From Clavulina sp. PMI_390 (Eukaryota > Basidiomycota > Agaricomycetes > Cantharellales > Hydnaceae), in the NCBI GenBank assembly GCA_015039315.1, contig WIDE01000035.1, forward strand, positions 230,877 through 294,876: a DNA stretch of 64,000 nt, read 5' to 3'. The notes beneath the pieces are model-generated. The model saw only the letters and a list, made by a program, of their open reading frames with translations. It had not been told where the DNA came from and searched no databases. The first letter of the stretch is position 1; every line of letters starts with the position of its first letter. This document shows, piece after piece, positions 45,988 to 57,231 of this stretch. Position numbers and translations under genes: made by a program.

Positions 45988-47459
45988 GTTTTGATACAAA
46001 ACATATAAACGAATGATCTCCATACGTTTGCTATCGATGCCTGCTTTCGTGCTTCTGCTCGCTCTCACCTTTCGAGTTCGCTTTCCGTCCCGAAGCCCGC
46101 CCAATAGGACCTTCGTGCTGGCCTCATATATACCTCGGTCCGGTTTCCCTATCCGATCGCCAGTATCATCATGTTCTCCACGACCTGGCACTCTATAATA
46201 ATTCGTTACCTTTCTGATATGACACGTTATAGTCCAGTATGGTTTTTCCTTTACCCCCATGTATATTAATGACATGCCGTTATCCTACTTGTCCTTCTGT
46301 GTATTAATCACGACCGTATAGACCAAATGACCATGACATTGTTTCAAAGCTTACAGTCTTCCGCGCTCGGGATCCACGTGCACCTTCTATAGTACATTTG
46401 GATCAACATTGATCCCTGACTGATCGCCATCCCGCGCCGTGCAATGCAAGTACAGAAGCGGTTCAGCAGAGAGCCCCTAATAGTTCCATGTGCGAGAGGG
46501 TGCTCCATCTACGGCGCGGAGGGGAGTCGCAAGGCGGCACGGACGCCATAATGCATCCGCTGCCACTTACACACAAGGGCATATCTTGTCGGGCAATGTG
46601 AGCCTCCATGAGCTGCCCGACGAATCCCAACGAGGAGATTGTATACTGGCTCGCTCTTGTGGGCCGAGGACTTTTGGAGGTCAATCAGCGTTTAAGTTTT
46701 GGTCCGATCACGAAATCTGAACACAAAGGTCGGTCTTGGAGTGTCAGCGCTCCACTTCAACCTTTTCGATCTCGTGGCGCTGTCAGATCCAATCTGAAAC
46801 TGAACGGCTCTGAGGGTCGAGTTTACCGGGAAAGTCATCCGCGTTTGATGGAGAATCTCCAATTCGTCGACAAATCGTAAGCGAGGAAGTTGTTCGGCAG
46901 GACATACGATCGAAGTGACCGCAACGTGGCGAAGTCCGAACCAAACTCTGAGTGTGTTGCAAATCCTGCCGGAGCGAACAGGCTAAGCAAAACAGCAGGA
47001 CTAGTATCAGATACCTCGTCGGTATTTCGGATGTCCAGGATGTGACCGTGGAAGCCGGGTGGCCGTGAAACCCACATGTCCGCAGAATGCATGATAGAGA
47101 AGAAGCGCTCATGAAATGCGGTCCTGGTGAGGCCGTAGATCTGGCAACCCAGTCACATAGACTCAAATTTCCGAGCTTGGGTCATAGTGATTTGCACACA
47201 CATACATGCTGTGGTGCGGCGGTGCCTGCAAGCAAAGGACTGGCAGGGGAGTGGGAAGTGACCTCATAATCTTCCTGATGATCCTTGGAAAGGATTGACC
47301 ATCATCTTTACCAACGGCAAGAAACACCCTTTCTCCTCGAGGACCTGTTGGCAACCGGGGAGATTTCCGAACGATCGTCGCATGAAAACAACAAGGGATG
47401 TCTGATTCATGATTCTAACACACGTTACAAGGGGCCCGAAAAATTTGATTTAACAATAC
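45988..47459. other. Convergent intergenic region (1.5 kb)
   Basis: Lies between the stops of the Zn2Cys6 gene (+) and GTP cyclohydrolase (-). Short ORFs on both strands lack any family resemblance and overlap one another. No repeat or RNA gene was recognised. Confidence 0.45.
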
Positions 47460-48802
47460 CTAGTGCCTTCCAATACTGGAAGGACTCCGGATAAGGGACA
47501 TAAATTCCTCACGCGTCTTTGCCCGTTCACGGAATGCCCCAAGCATGGTTGAAGTGATGGTTGAGGCACCGGGCTTCTGAACGCCTCGCATGGTCATGCA
47601 TAAATGCCTATGGGAGCACGGAAATTAATGCCTCGTCATCATAAGTCTAGACTATGGTGGGGTTCGTGGCAAACGAGTGAACGGGACATACGTGGCCTCC
47701 ATCACAACAGCCACACCGTAGGGATGAATGGCTTCTTCCACGGCCAAGGCGATTTGACGGGTCAGACGCTCCTGGACTTGCAGGCGGCGGCTGAATGTCT
47801 CAGCGATCCTTGCAAGCTTGGATAGGCCTAGAACTAATTTTCTAGGGATGTATCCTATAGAGACCTAGACATCGAGTGAGTAAGGAGGTTCCCCCAACGC
47901 ATGTCCCCGCAGACAGGATCAGAGGATTCAGCGGTGAACGATTTGCGGTCTGCGTAATTACCTTGCCAGTGAAAGGGACCATGTGATGTTCACAAAGGCT
48001 GAAAACGTCGATGTCTCGCACGATGACCATTTCATCGTGGTCTTCCTCGAAGACAGCATCATTTATAACATCTAGCTCGCTTCCGGTGAGGATGCTTCGT
48101 CGATAATCGGTTCACAGATCATATACGTACCAACAAGACGTTCTTCGTACCCTCTGGTCATCCACAACAGGGCTTTGGCGTATCGTTCAGGCGTTTTTAA
48201 CAGGCCGTCGCGGTCAGGATCTTCCCCTATGGCCTCCAGAAGCGTACGGACGGCACCGGTAAGCTTCGCTTCTCGCTCCGCTCGTTCCTCAGCACTTTCA
48301 TTGAGTCTGCTCACAGTAGACTTGGCTGTTATTCAATATGCAATAGTGCCTTGTTTAAATGTTACTAGTTCGCGAACGCCTTGCAGAGGCAGTGCTAAAT
48401 ACACATGCCTGGCCATCCTAGTCCGTTTACATCAACCACTCCAGCGGATCCAGCTTGCACATGCACCCCATCGAGTGTGGAAGGGGTCGCTCTCCCTGAA
48501 GTCGGACGAAATCCATATCCTTCACGTCCCCGAGAGGCTGAGCGTTCGTCAAACGTTGGGGGGGAAGAAGGAAGATGCAGAGATGTCATGTGTGCAGAGA
48601 AGGGTTGGCGGGATGGAGAAGCTGGGTTGGACAATCCACCTCCAACAGCCTGGGAGGAGGGTGGAATCGGAGGCTCATCGTCGCTGGCGTCATTGTCACT
48701 GGCTCGAATATGCGGTGCGGGGGCAAGTTCAGGTGTATGTGGTTCGGTAGATACTTCAGAAGTCTTCGATATTTCGGATAATTGGGGGTTGGAATTGTCC
48801 AT
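47460..48802 (-). CDS. FOL2: GTP cyclohydrolase I
   Basis: Five exons (48802-48409, 48325-48131, 48071-47962, 47864-47692, 47607-47460) give 339 residues. About 130 N-terminal residues are disordered (Ser/Pro/Asp-rich), common in fungal enzymes. The catalytic core follows: [30 protein letters not shown] with zinc-binding Cys and His, [31 protein letters not shown] and [14 protein letters not shown] with the second zinc Cys. The reaction converts GTP to dihydroneopterin triphosphate, the first step of folate (and biopterin) synthesis, in a cytosolic decamer. The first intron (48326-48408) appears to start with GC: only CAG|GCATGT keeps the frame into the conserved core, so this join is the least certain. 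Confidence 0.93.
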
Positions 48803-49425
48803 TAATGCGAATCGGCAGCCAGAAAGAGTGAAGTATAACTTTTTTTTGACCCTTGGACCCTGAAAGTAGCGAGACTTGAGGTGCTATAAAAGAGAGAACC
48901 TGCGATGATTTCTGATGTTTTCGCCGAAAACACCCCAGCTTTGTTTGGCCGTGTTGTTGCGATCGGCGATTGTGTGCAAATATGCTCGGAGCCGGCGCTA
49001 AAGCAACAGCTGCGACACGCATGGTCAAAAAAGGCAACAATCTGGAGAGAGACTCTGATAGGCAATCAGGTGTACTGGGGACTTCATTTGCCTAACCGAG
49101 GGGTATGGTGACTTCTCCAAAAGGGCAACTCTTTGTCTCCTGATGTAATGCACTTGTTTCTTTGCCGTTCCTCGCCCAAAAGGACCGACAGCTCCAGTTT
49201 GTCGGGATGATCCCGAACTCCCCATTGCGCTTACCTTTCGAGGCCCGGACCCCATGTATGATCGGTGGATGCATAGCTCCGTCGGTTTCCGATTTGAAAC
49301 ATTGCCTCACTAAGGGCACGTCTCCATCTGGCCCATAAAGCCTCCCGGGAAGGCTTGCCCCCCCTTCCTTGCCTCCTCTAAGAAAGATCCCCTCCTCCCC
49401 ATCTTGCCCTCTTCCCCCCCATCTA
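48803..49425. promoter_or_regulatory. Divergent region, GTP cyclohydrolase / ABC protein
   Basis: 623 bp between two divergent starts. The right part (49,340-49,425) is C/T-rich and probably the 5' leader of the ABC gene. No other gene seen. Confidence 0.45.
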
Positions 49426-52218
49426 ATGAGCCACTTGTCCTTTCGCCCCACAAAGCGCACATTTTCTGCTACTTGCACTAACAGTCACGCCTCTGCAGCT
49501 TCAAGAACCAACGCCCATGAGGCGTCGTTTCGTATCCCCGACCCAAAGTCGCCCGACGCAACGTTACGAATTCTGGAGGCATGGCAGGCGTCCCGACAAA
49601 AAGCTGCTGCCGGTGGCTGCTCGTCCGACAAGGTGGATCCACCTCCCGCCACTCTCATTCACGCCGGGGTCCCACGCGAAGTCACCGTGAAAAACGTTCT
49701 CATAGCCTTATTCGTGCTATCCCAGTGCTGGCTCGATGTAGCCAAAATCGTTTTTTCCTTGCACCCTGTGAGGACGACAGTGATGATTCTGTTTACAATA
49801 ATTCAGGGGCTTCTCCCCGCTTATGGCACTTATACTCAAGTTGCACTGTTGGATGAGGTGAGCCGTCCCGGGCTCCTGTTCCCCTTTCCCGGGTATTCGG
49901 ACCTCACCCCTTCCCGGTAGATTCAAGCGATGTCACAAAGCGGCCATTCATGGTTTGACAAAGATATTCTCATCCATCTTGCTCTCGTGGGGGGTCGGGA
50001 GCTAGTGAGGGCGCTTTTAGTGAGGACATTCGATGTCATTGTGTAAGTGATTTTCCAGCGATGCCATGATGCCGCGGAGGTGTAGAACGAGATCTGATCG
50101 TTTCTTTACCCATTCCAGCAACTCGAATAGTCGATTTGTTCAACAATCCGTTCGCGTTGAACTCCAGTCTTTGCAGATGCGCAGCAGACTACGACTTGAC
50201 ATCCCAGCACTTGCCGATCCTCTCATACAGGATCTTTTGGATGAATCCAATCGATTTGTGAATGCGTTCTCCAGTGGTGCCAACACGATCCTTACCCCTA
50301 TAGGCCTGACGGCTATATTGAGAGATTCGGCACAGATCATCTCCCACGCCGTCCTCGTCTACACACTCGTCTTCTCCAACCCACTGGATAGCTCATCTTT
50401 GTTGGCAGTGGTTCTCATAATACTCCCAAAGATTCCCTCCTTCCTGCGCGCGGCACAAACCTGGATTCTTTCTTCTGAGAATGACTGGCCCGACGACGAA
50501 TTCTCTCGTCGAGCATCTGCTGTCAAACGCCGCATCGCTCATTTCGAGAACCTTGCTTACTCCGCCACCTATAAAGCCGAGGTTGTCTTGTTTGGCCTTG
50601 CCGATTGGATTCTTGCCGAGTGGACCAAGGCAATGCGAGAAGATATGGAGCTTGATCAGCACATTGATTCCCGTGGAGTCTTCGTGGCGTCCAAACGATC
50701 TCCCTCAGTCCAGGCCCTATGCCTGGTCACTCCTGAATTATTCTTAGAGTTGGAGGAATTTATCCGAATCGTACGTCACTTCAATTGGTCGCCCAGCAAC
50801 AGATCAACCGTTAATATCCCGTTATGCCTCCTGAAGATACCACTAGCATTGCAATACACTAACGCGTCATTTGGCACCGCGAGTCTCACCAAACGCACTG
50901 TGGACCAACTGTGCCTTTCATTCCGCTCAATTCAAAGCTCTTTGCGCTGGTCGTTCGACTCCACATTTGATTTGGGTGCATTTCATTGCGCTATGAACCT
51001 TCGGCCGTACTTGGAGTGCCGTTCGGACGATGGCGTCACTTACGAATCCACTCGGTCAGCAAACTCCACGTCCGGTATGAAGATTGACATACGGTGAGAC
51101 ATTTTGTCCTATCTGTCGGTTCATGTTCTCAACTATATGATTTCCGGCGAATGACGTCTCACTGTGGCTGACATCTCGATCCAGAGATCTACATTTTACA
51201 TTCCCGGGCCACTCTCACCCCACGCTGCAAGGGGTCGATCTTTCCATTCAGCCAGGCGAAACCGTGGCTGTGGTAGGGTTGAACGGAAGTGGCAAATCAA
51301 CGCTCTTAGCCGTTTTAGCTCGACTGGTCGACTTTTCAACTGGGTCCTTTCATATCAATGGTGTAGACGTTAGGAGAATGGACGCTGCTGACCTCCACTC
51401 TCGGACCTCTGCGATCTTTCAATCATTTTGCAAGTTCGAGCAGGCAAGCGCCCGAGAGAATGTGGGCATTGGCAATGTCGGCGTGCTTGGCGACGAGCCG
51501 TCTTCAGATGAATGCACCAAGTCACCGCAGACCTCAGACGAATCAATATGGGCCGCAGTTGAAAGTGCTGGCATCGCCAAGTACTTGGCAGATTCACCTC
51601 ACGGTCTCTCCTCGATTCTGGGGTCCTCTCACTGTCCAAAAAGGAGCAGGTCCCTTTTTCCATACGATTATCCACCCCCACCGTACAGTTTCTCATCTGG
51701 GGGCATGGGATCGTACTCGAGTTTCCCCTCTGTGATGGAAGAATCCGATCTCGGTGGTCTTGGGCTCTCTGGCGGCCAGGTAAGCATACCATCGTGCCCA
51801 TGCGTGGTGAGTTGCTGATATGTATTCGTTTACACAGTGGCAACGCATAGCAATCGCTCGAGCATTAATGCGGAAAAATAGCTATGACCTAATGTTGATC
51901 GACGAGGCCAATTCGGCGCTGGATCAGAAAGGTATGTTAAGGCCCCTTTTCGCCCGTATGCTCCTTCGCCTACAGACTGGTCAGCTGATTCGTCGCTTTT
52001 GTGTTTGGCGCTCAGGGCAGCGCGAGCTATTTGAGAACTTGTGCAAACAACCGAATCACGGTACCATTATCTTTGTCACCCACCGTCTTGAGGCATTACA
52101 GTGGGCTGATAAGGTTGCCGTCGTCGAGGACGGACGCGTGACTGCCTTTGGTACTCCTTCCCAAACCAAACAGCACGTATCAAGGATATTCGAGTTAGAT
52201 CCAGAGCATCCTGCGTAG
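49426..52218 (+). CDS. ABC-transporter-like protein with one nucleotide-binding domain
   Basis: Six exons (49426-49857, 49921-50042, 50119-51093, 51185-51779, 51838-51931, 52016-52218) give 806 residues. The ATG at 49426 is the first in frame. Residues 1-100 are polar; several hydrophobic segments follow (VLIALFVLSQCWL, IISHAVLVYTLVF, LLAVVLIILPKIP) but fewer and weaker than in a normal six-helix ABC domain. The NBD is complete: Walker A GLNGSGKST (541-549), Q-loop IFQSF, signature LSGGQ (704-708), Walker B LMLIDEA (Asp730, Glu731) and the switch His762 in VTHR. An insert of about 80 residues rich in Pro/Ser/Tyr lies between Q-loop and signature. Probably a membrane ATPase; substrate unknown. 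The intron 51932-52015 is 84 bp and stop-free, so the frame also reads through it. Confidence 0.8.
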
Positions 52219-52490
52219 CTCCCTTTCCAGGAAACCTTTTACCTCTTCGCAGGATGTACTGGCAACGTCACGATAGAGCTATTGCAACATATTTTCCAAA
52301 AAATGCGCTGTCTGACACATGGACGCAAGTCGCATACGAACAAGTTATTCACATAATGATAGTATAGTTGGTCTCCACATAATTAATACTGGGACAGAAT
52401 ACAAAGCCTGTATAATACGTTCGCGTGCGTAGATATTAAGCTCGCGTGTACAAAGGATATGAAATCGATCAAGAGATTTTGTCATACTTG

Positions 52491-55400
52491 TCAGGACTGT
52501 GAGAGGACGTGGTCAATGTAGCTCAGCACGCCATCGTTAAGAGTTGCGTCGATTTTCGGTGCGTCGGCCGACACGTTGTTGAAAATGCTGTTTAGCTTGT
52601 TCAGCTGGTGGGAGGTCCCAAATGCGGCCAATATTACGCCGTGTTCCTTGATTCCCTGGACGAGCGATGGAATCACAGACTTGGAGGAAACAAGCGTTAG
52701 TCTTGAACCCCGATCAAGAGGTAGGGTTGATCAGACTCACGATTAGGCTCGCATTTACGATGACGCCCAGCAAATTATTCGATTTCGCAAATTGGACGGC
52801 AGCCCCGACACTGCGGCATCGAGGGTCGCTTTCCTCCTCATCAGCCGGTAGACTTTGTCCGGGAGGCAGCAGCCCCCCAGAGCCACGAGCTACGCCACAC
52901 TTTGAAGCAAAGAATACGGCATCTATATGCAAGATGTGAAGATCAGTAACGATCGGGGAACAAGGTGGGGAGTTGAACGCATACAGTTGGGTTGTTTCCA
53001 GTTAATTGTGGTGCAGATTGCAGGGACGTATGACGAGAAGACGATCTTGCGTCGCGGAGCCTCGTGTGGAAGTGACTGTGAAGCTGAGTAGACGGCTTTC
53101 AGTACAGCGTCGACGTAAGCGTTGGGTTGGTGATGATGCCCCAAGTGATATCGTTCGCGTATGACAGGGTTAGGGTATCGCAGTTCCAGGCTAACGCCAT
53201 AGGAGACAGGTAGAACCTGCCGCATGTGGGTAATATTAGCAATGGCAATGTGGCTTAGTTTGGCATGCATACCTCGAGGACCTCTCTCAGGGTCGTCATC
53301 TTTTGTGACAGGTGTCGATGCCACCCTGCCGCGCTGGTTGGCATTGAGTTGGGACCTGCTAAGAGCTTCCGCCCTACTTTTTGGCTCAGCTGCTCGAATT
53401 GTGCCGCGCTCAGGTCCGCGATCCCGAGGTCAAACATATTGTTTTCGACCGGAACATTCCAATCCGGGAACACTACTGGCACCCCGTCGCGCGTGACTTG
53501 GACCACAATGTGCACAAACTCCCCTGACAACGATGAGAGCGTAACAATATTTGCTGCCGCGGCATTAGCGGAAAAGGAGGGGGAGCGTAGATCAGGGGAG
53601 GTAAGAGCAGTGGATCGTGACGAAGAAAGGGCGCTGGAGCCTTGCTGCTGCTGCGAGGACAGCACATCCAATGAAGGGACAGCTGTGGATTTCCAATATG
53701 TCTCGACAGCTCCTCCGATCTCGAGTGCAACCTCACTGAATGGGGTGATGACCAGAGCCTCAAAAGAGATCTGACAACACTTGTCAGAAATAGAACTAAT
53801 AAGGCAATGTCACGAGAGGCGCTTACCTTGCCGATGACATGCAGCCGATGGTCTAATATAGGAATGGCACGGCCTGATTGAGGCCGATTATCAAGAAGGG
53901 TCTGAGGCGAAGCCACAGCCCGGCCTATCGCTCGTGACCCAAAAGAAGGATAGAAAGAAAACTCGAGAGTAATATTATCAAGGGTTCTCGTCTGGAAAGA
54001 AAAGAGCTCGCCCTGTTCTGGTAATGGCAGCGTGGTGCTATGCGTGGTGATGAGGCCAGCATCCATATCCGCGGAATTCGGCCTAAGAGTCATCACGATC
54101 TTGAGTGATGGTGATGTCTTGGAGTCGGATGTCCGGCGCGTGAAATCCGGATGCCGAGTGAAACTTTCCAGAAGCTCCACCGGGGAGCTGTCTGCCCCCG
54201 GGCACGAGTTTGGCCCGAGAGTAATTTGGAGAAGGTACATCTGATCGAGATAATTGTGGCCATATATCCTGAAGGGCATGATAGGCGGGGGGAGTGAGAG
54301 AGAGGGTATCATATCAAGATCCAGATCCATATCCGTATCATTTGTTGGGCCTAGACTACTGCCATCATAAGGCGAAATGTTGGGCTCCGAGGTCGGAGAC
54401 TGGGAAGAGAGAGAAGCAGCGAGGGCGCGAGTGGCGGTAAGACTTTTTGGAAGGGGTACACGAGCAGGTTGGGTGGCCATTGCTTGTATTAATTGGTTTG
54501 TGCACTTCACTTGACCGTACCACGATGCGTAATACGCGGCAGTCTTCCCGTGCTCATCGGTCGCATGGGGATTGACGGCTGCGTCAAGCAAGACTTGTAC
54601 ACATTCGTCGAACCCATGACGAGCGGCGTGGAAGAGAGGCGTCCATTCGTTGTACTTGTCGGGAGTATCTTTATTTCCGCCATTGGGCTGGGAGACAAGA
54701 AGACGGCATATACTGGTATGACCTTCTCGCGCAGCGAGGTGGATGGGAAATTCGCCATTCGTGTTCGGAACAATAGCGGCTCCGCGCTCAAGTAGGAAAA
54801 TAACAATGTCGAGATGGCCATGTTGGCAGGCCAGGGAGAGAGGGAATAAATTGGTTGACCCTTCTGGCGCCGCAACGCCAGCGTGCCCCATATCGACAAG
54901 AGTGCGCACGCATGGCATGTGCCCGTTGACTATAGCGTAGATCAACGGCGTATGATTGTCCATATCGACCAGACTAGGATTCGCGTCGGCGGCTAGGAGC
55001 CGCTGAGCAACAGCGTAGTGACCATTGATACACGCGTAGTAGATTGCAGAGCGTCCGTAAACATCTTGGCGGTTGACCTGTATACCTCGCTCTAGACAGA
55101 GATCGACAAGGCGTAGCTCGCCCGCAAGCGCAGCTTCATGGAGTGATGTGCGACCATTGATATCATCCACGAACTCCAAATCGAATGGAGCGGAGGCGAG
55201 AATCAGATCTGTGATAGCGACTGGTGCCGCGAGCCCAACTCGCCATAGAATGCGCATAATACGAGGCCGATCAGCCTCGTTCCTGGCCAGCGACGTATCT
55301 GCAAACTGCAATAATTCGGTCACGGCCGGCTGGTTGTCAGCCATAGCGAGTTGCATGAGATTGTTCTCGAAATCCCGAAAGTGGTGCCTTTGGTCATGGT

Positions 55401-56461
55401 TGGTTTCTACGGCCAGTTGCTGCTGAACAATTGTCTCTGACGGAACCACCTCGGAGGTGAGGTCAGACCCGCCATTTTCTGGGTCGAGTAGACAAGCCGC
55501 AACAGTGTCTGACAAGTGACCTATAAGCTGCGAAAGAATGAGAAAATCCTGTGCCTGTAAAAGGGAATATAGATACTACCTCTCGGTTGAAGCACGGCTG
55601 AACTTCCACCTGACGTGCAAGATAGAGCTCTTTCGTCCTCGATTTGGAGCGCTTATCCCATTTCTTGAGGATCTTGCGAAACCCGGTGGCATTGAGGTCA
55701 ATGAATTGCTAGAATAGGAGAGGTAGGCCAAGGCGGTCATGGAGGTATTAGACCCGAGTAGTGGGGTGAGGGTCATGAGGTTGAGCGAACCTTAAGCTTG
55801 CTCAAGTCCTTATCCAATGACCTGAACCCCTCTTGCACTGCACGCCATTCCACGCCGTCAACCTCCAGGCTGCCATCAATATTAGCAGCGGAGCGCTGTT
55901 TGGCTGCCCGCCGCTTTGAGAGGAGCGTGTCCAGGCGCAGTTTGAGGTCTCCTTCTTTCTGAAGATAGAACGTATTGATCTATCGGGATATAAGGCGGGG
56001 CAATGATATCATGAACTAGTTCAATCAACCACACATAGGAGTCTGATTGGTAGACGAACCTTATCAAGTTCACGTCCGAGCTTGAAGAAGAACATAGTTT
56101 TGCTCCGTTGATACTCTGGACCTCTATCCTCGTCGCGTCCGACGGTTGGGATAGCGAGTGGTTCATTCACCTCGCCACTCAACGCCGAGTCGGAGGGGAG
56201 AACTGAGGGGGTAGCAGGCAATGATCCAGAGGGGGCTTTTGAGCCAATGAGGTCTGAAGGACGTATTGCCTCTAGGGACGGGGAAGGGTTCTCCAGGGCG
56301 CCCTTGTTGGCAGCAGAGATGATCTTCTTGAGTGCCTTGTAGTCCAAGTAGTGCTGAGACCATCCCGGGATCTGCTGGCTCTGAATTTCCTTGCCGAACT
56401 GTTTACGAAGATCGGAAAGATGCCCTGGCTCTCAGATGATAGCAGACAGGAATACCTTCAT
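52491..56461 (-). CDS. PHO81: SPX-ankyrin-GDPD-like protein, PHO81/NUC-2 type phosphate regulator
   Basis: Nine coding exons (56461-56456, 56398-56060, 55979-55791, 55708-55580, 55527-53827, 53770-53273, 53216-52985, 52922-52741, 52679-52491) join in phase to 1,154 residues. The first coding exon holds only ATG AAG; joined to FGKEIQSQQIPGW and LDYKALKKII it gives a textbook SPX start. SPX runs to about residue 205 (FFFKLGRELDK, GDLKLRLDTLL, FIDLNATGFRKILKKWDK). Ankyrin repeats cover about 295-560 (NGRTSLHEAALAGELRLVD; DNHTPLIYAIVNGHMPCV). The C-terminal 370 residues resemble a GDPD domain but lack the usual catalytic His and Glu-x-Asp signatures. In yeast and Neurospora this protein senses inositol pyrophosphates/phosphate and inhibits the PHO85 kinase. 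Gde1-type enzymes are the alternative, less likely because of the degenerate site. Confidence 0.88.
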
Positions 56462-56671
56462 GGCTGGAAGAGGGAGAGCTGGTGTTTTATTTTGTTACGA
56501 GCGATCGAGCATCGGCGCTGCGTCTGGATTCGGCAATTGAGATGCCATTCACGTGTGTTCGCGTTGGGCCTTGTTTGGCTGACGCGCTTACTAGCCGAAA
56601 GCATCTCTTCCCATCAACGTGCCATTAACGTGCTATTAGAACGCGCAAAAAGTTTGTCACGCGTTTTGCAT
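56462..56671. promoter_or_regulatory. Short divergent promoter, PHO81-like / holo-ACP synthase
   Basis: Only 210 bp lie between the two start codons. CACGTG is seen at 56550-56555 (ACACGTGTG context). In yeasts, CACGTG is the Pho4-type binding core of phosphate-regulated genes; its presence here is suggestive only. Confidence 0.4.
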
Positions 56672-57120
56672 ATGATCCTGGGCGTCGGGGTGGACATACT
56701 GCATCTACCACGAATAGAAGCACTTGTGGCCCGACGTGGTCTTGTCCCTCTGGCCAGGAGGATCCTTCATCCCGAGGAGCATGATGCATTTGACAAACTT
56801 GATCAGCCATCGCGTCAACTTCGGTTCCTGGCCGTAAGGTACTGCAATCTGCTAAATCTTTCGAAAGAAGAATGTAATCTTATTTGACGTTCTGGTAAAG
56901 ATGGGCGATTAAGGAGGCTGCCTACAAAGCAGTCCAGCCACAGCTGCAGCCAACGTGGAAGCAGTTTACCTTTCTCCCTGGAAAAGACACCAGAAAGCCA
57001 GTGCTCATGATGATGTCACAAGGGCGCGGGTTACAAGAGAACCTTATACCAAAACTCCACGCTAGCGTCTCCCACGATGGCGATTATGTGAATGCGTATG
57101 TGATTGCGGAAAGGGGGTAA
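56672..57120 (+). CDS. PPT2: Holo-[acyl-carrier-protein] synthase (4'-phosphopantetheinyl transferase, AcpS/Ppt2 type)
   Basis: Two exons (56672-56838, 56901-57120) join in phase to 128 residues, the usual size for an AcpS-type enzyme. Motif 1 GVGVDI (4-9) supplies the Mg-binding Asp; motif 2, formed across the intron, is WAIKEAAYKA (57-66) with the catalytic Glu and Lys. SVSHDGDY near the C-terminus is the third conserved element. The enzyme transfers phosphopantetheine from CoA to a serine of an acyl carrier protein; the small free-standing fungal form normally serves the mitochondrial ACP. There is no clear presequence, so mitochondrial location is inferred from family knowledge. Confidence 0.88.
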
Positions 57121-57231
57121 GAGGAATGACAGTAACTACAGTGAGAACGAAAGTGGTATTGATGGTACAGAGTAAGCTAACAGGAGTCGTGACAGGGGCG
57201 TAATCTAGTCTACCAGGTACAACAAGCCCGA

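Noticed and set aside
53265..53774. Plus-strand ORF opposite the PHO81-like gene
   Set aside because: Lies wholly within a conserved minus-strand exon and resembles nothing.
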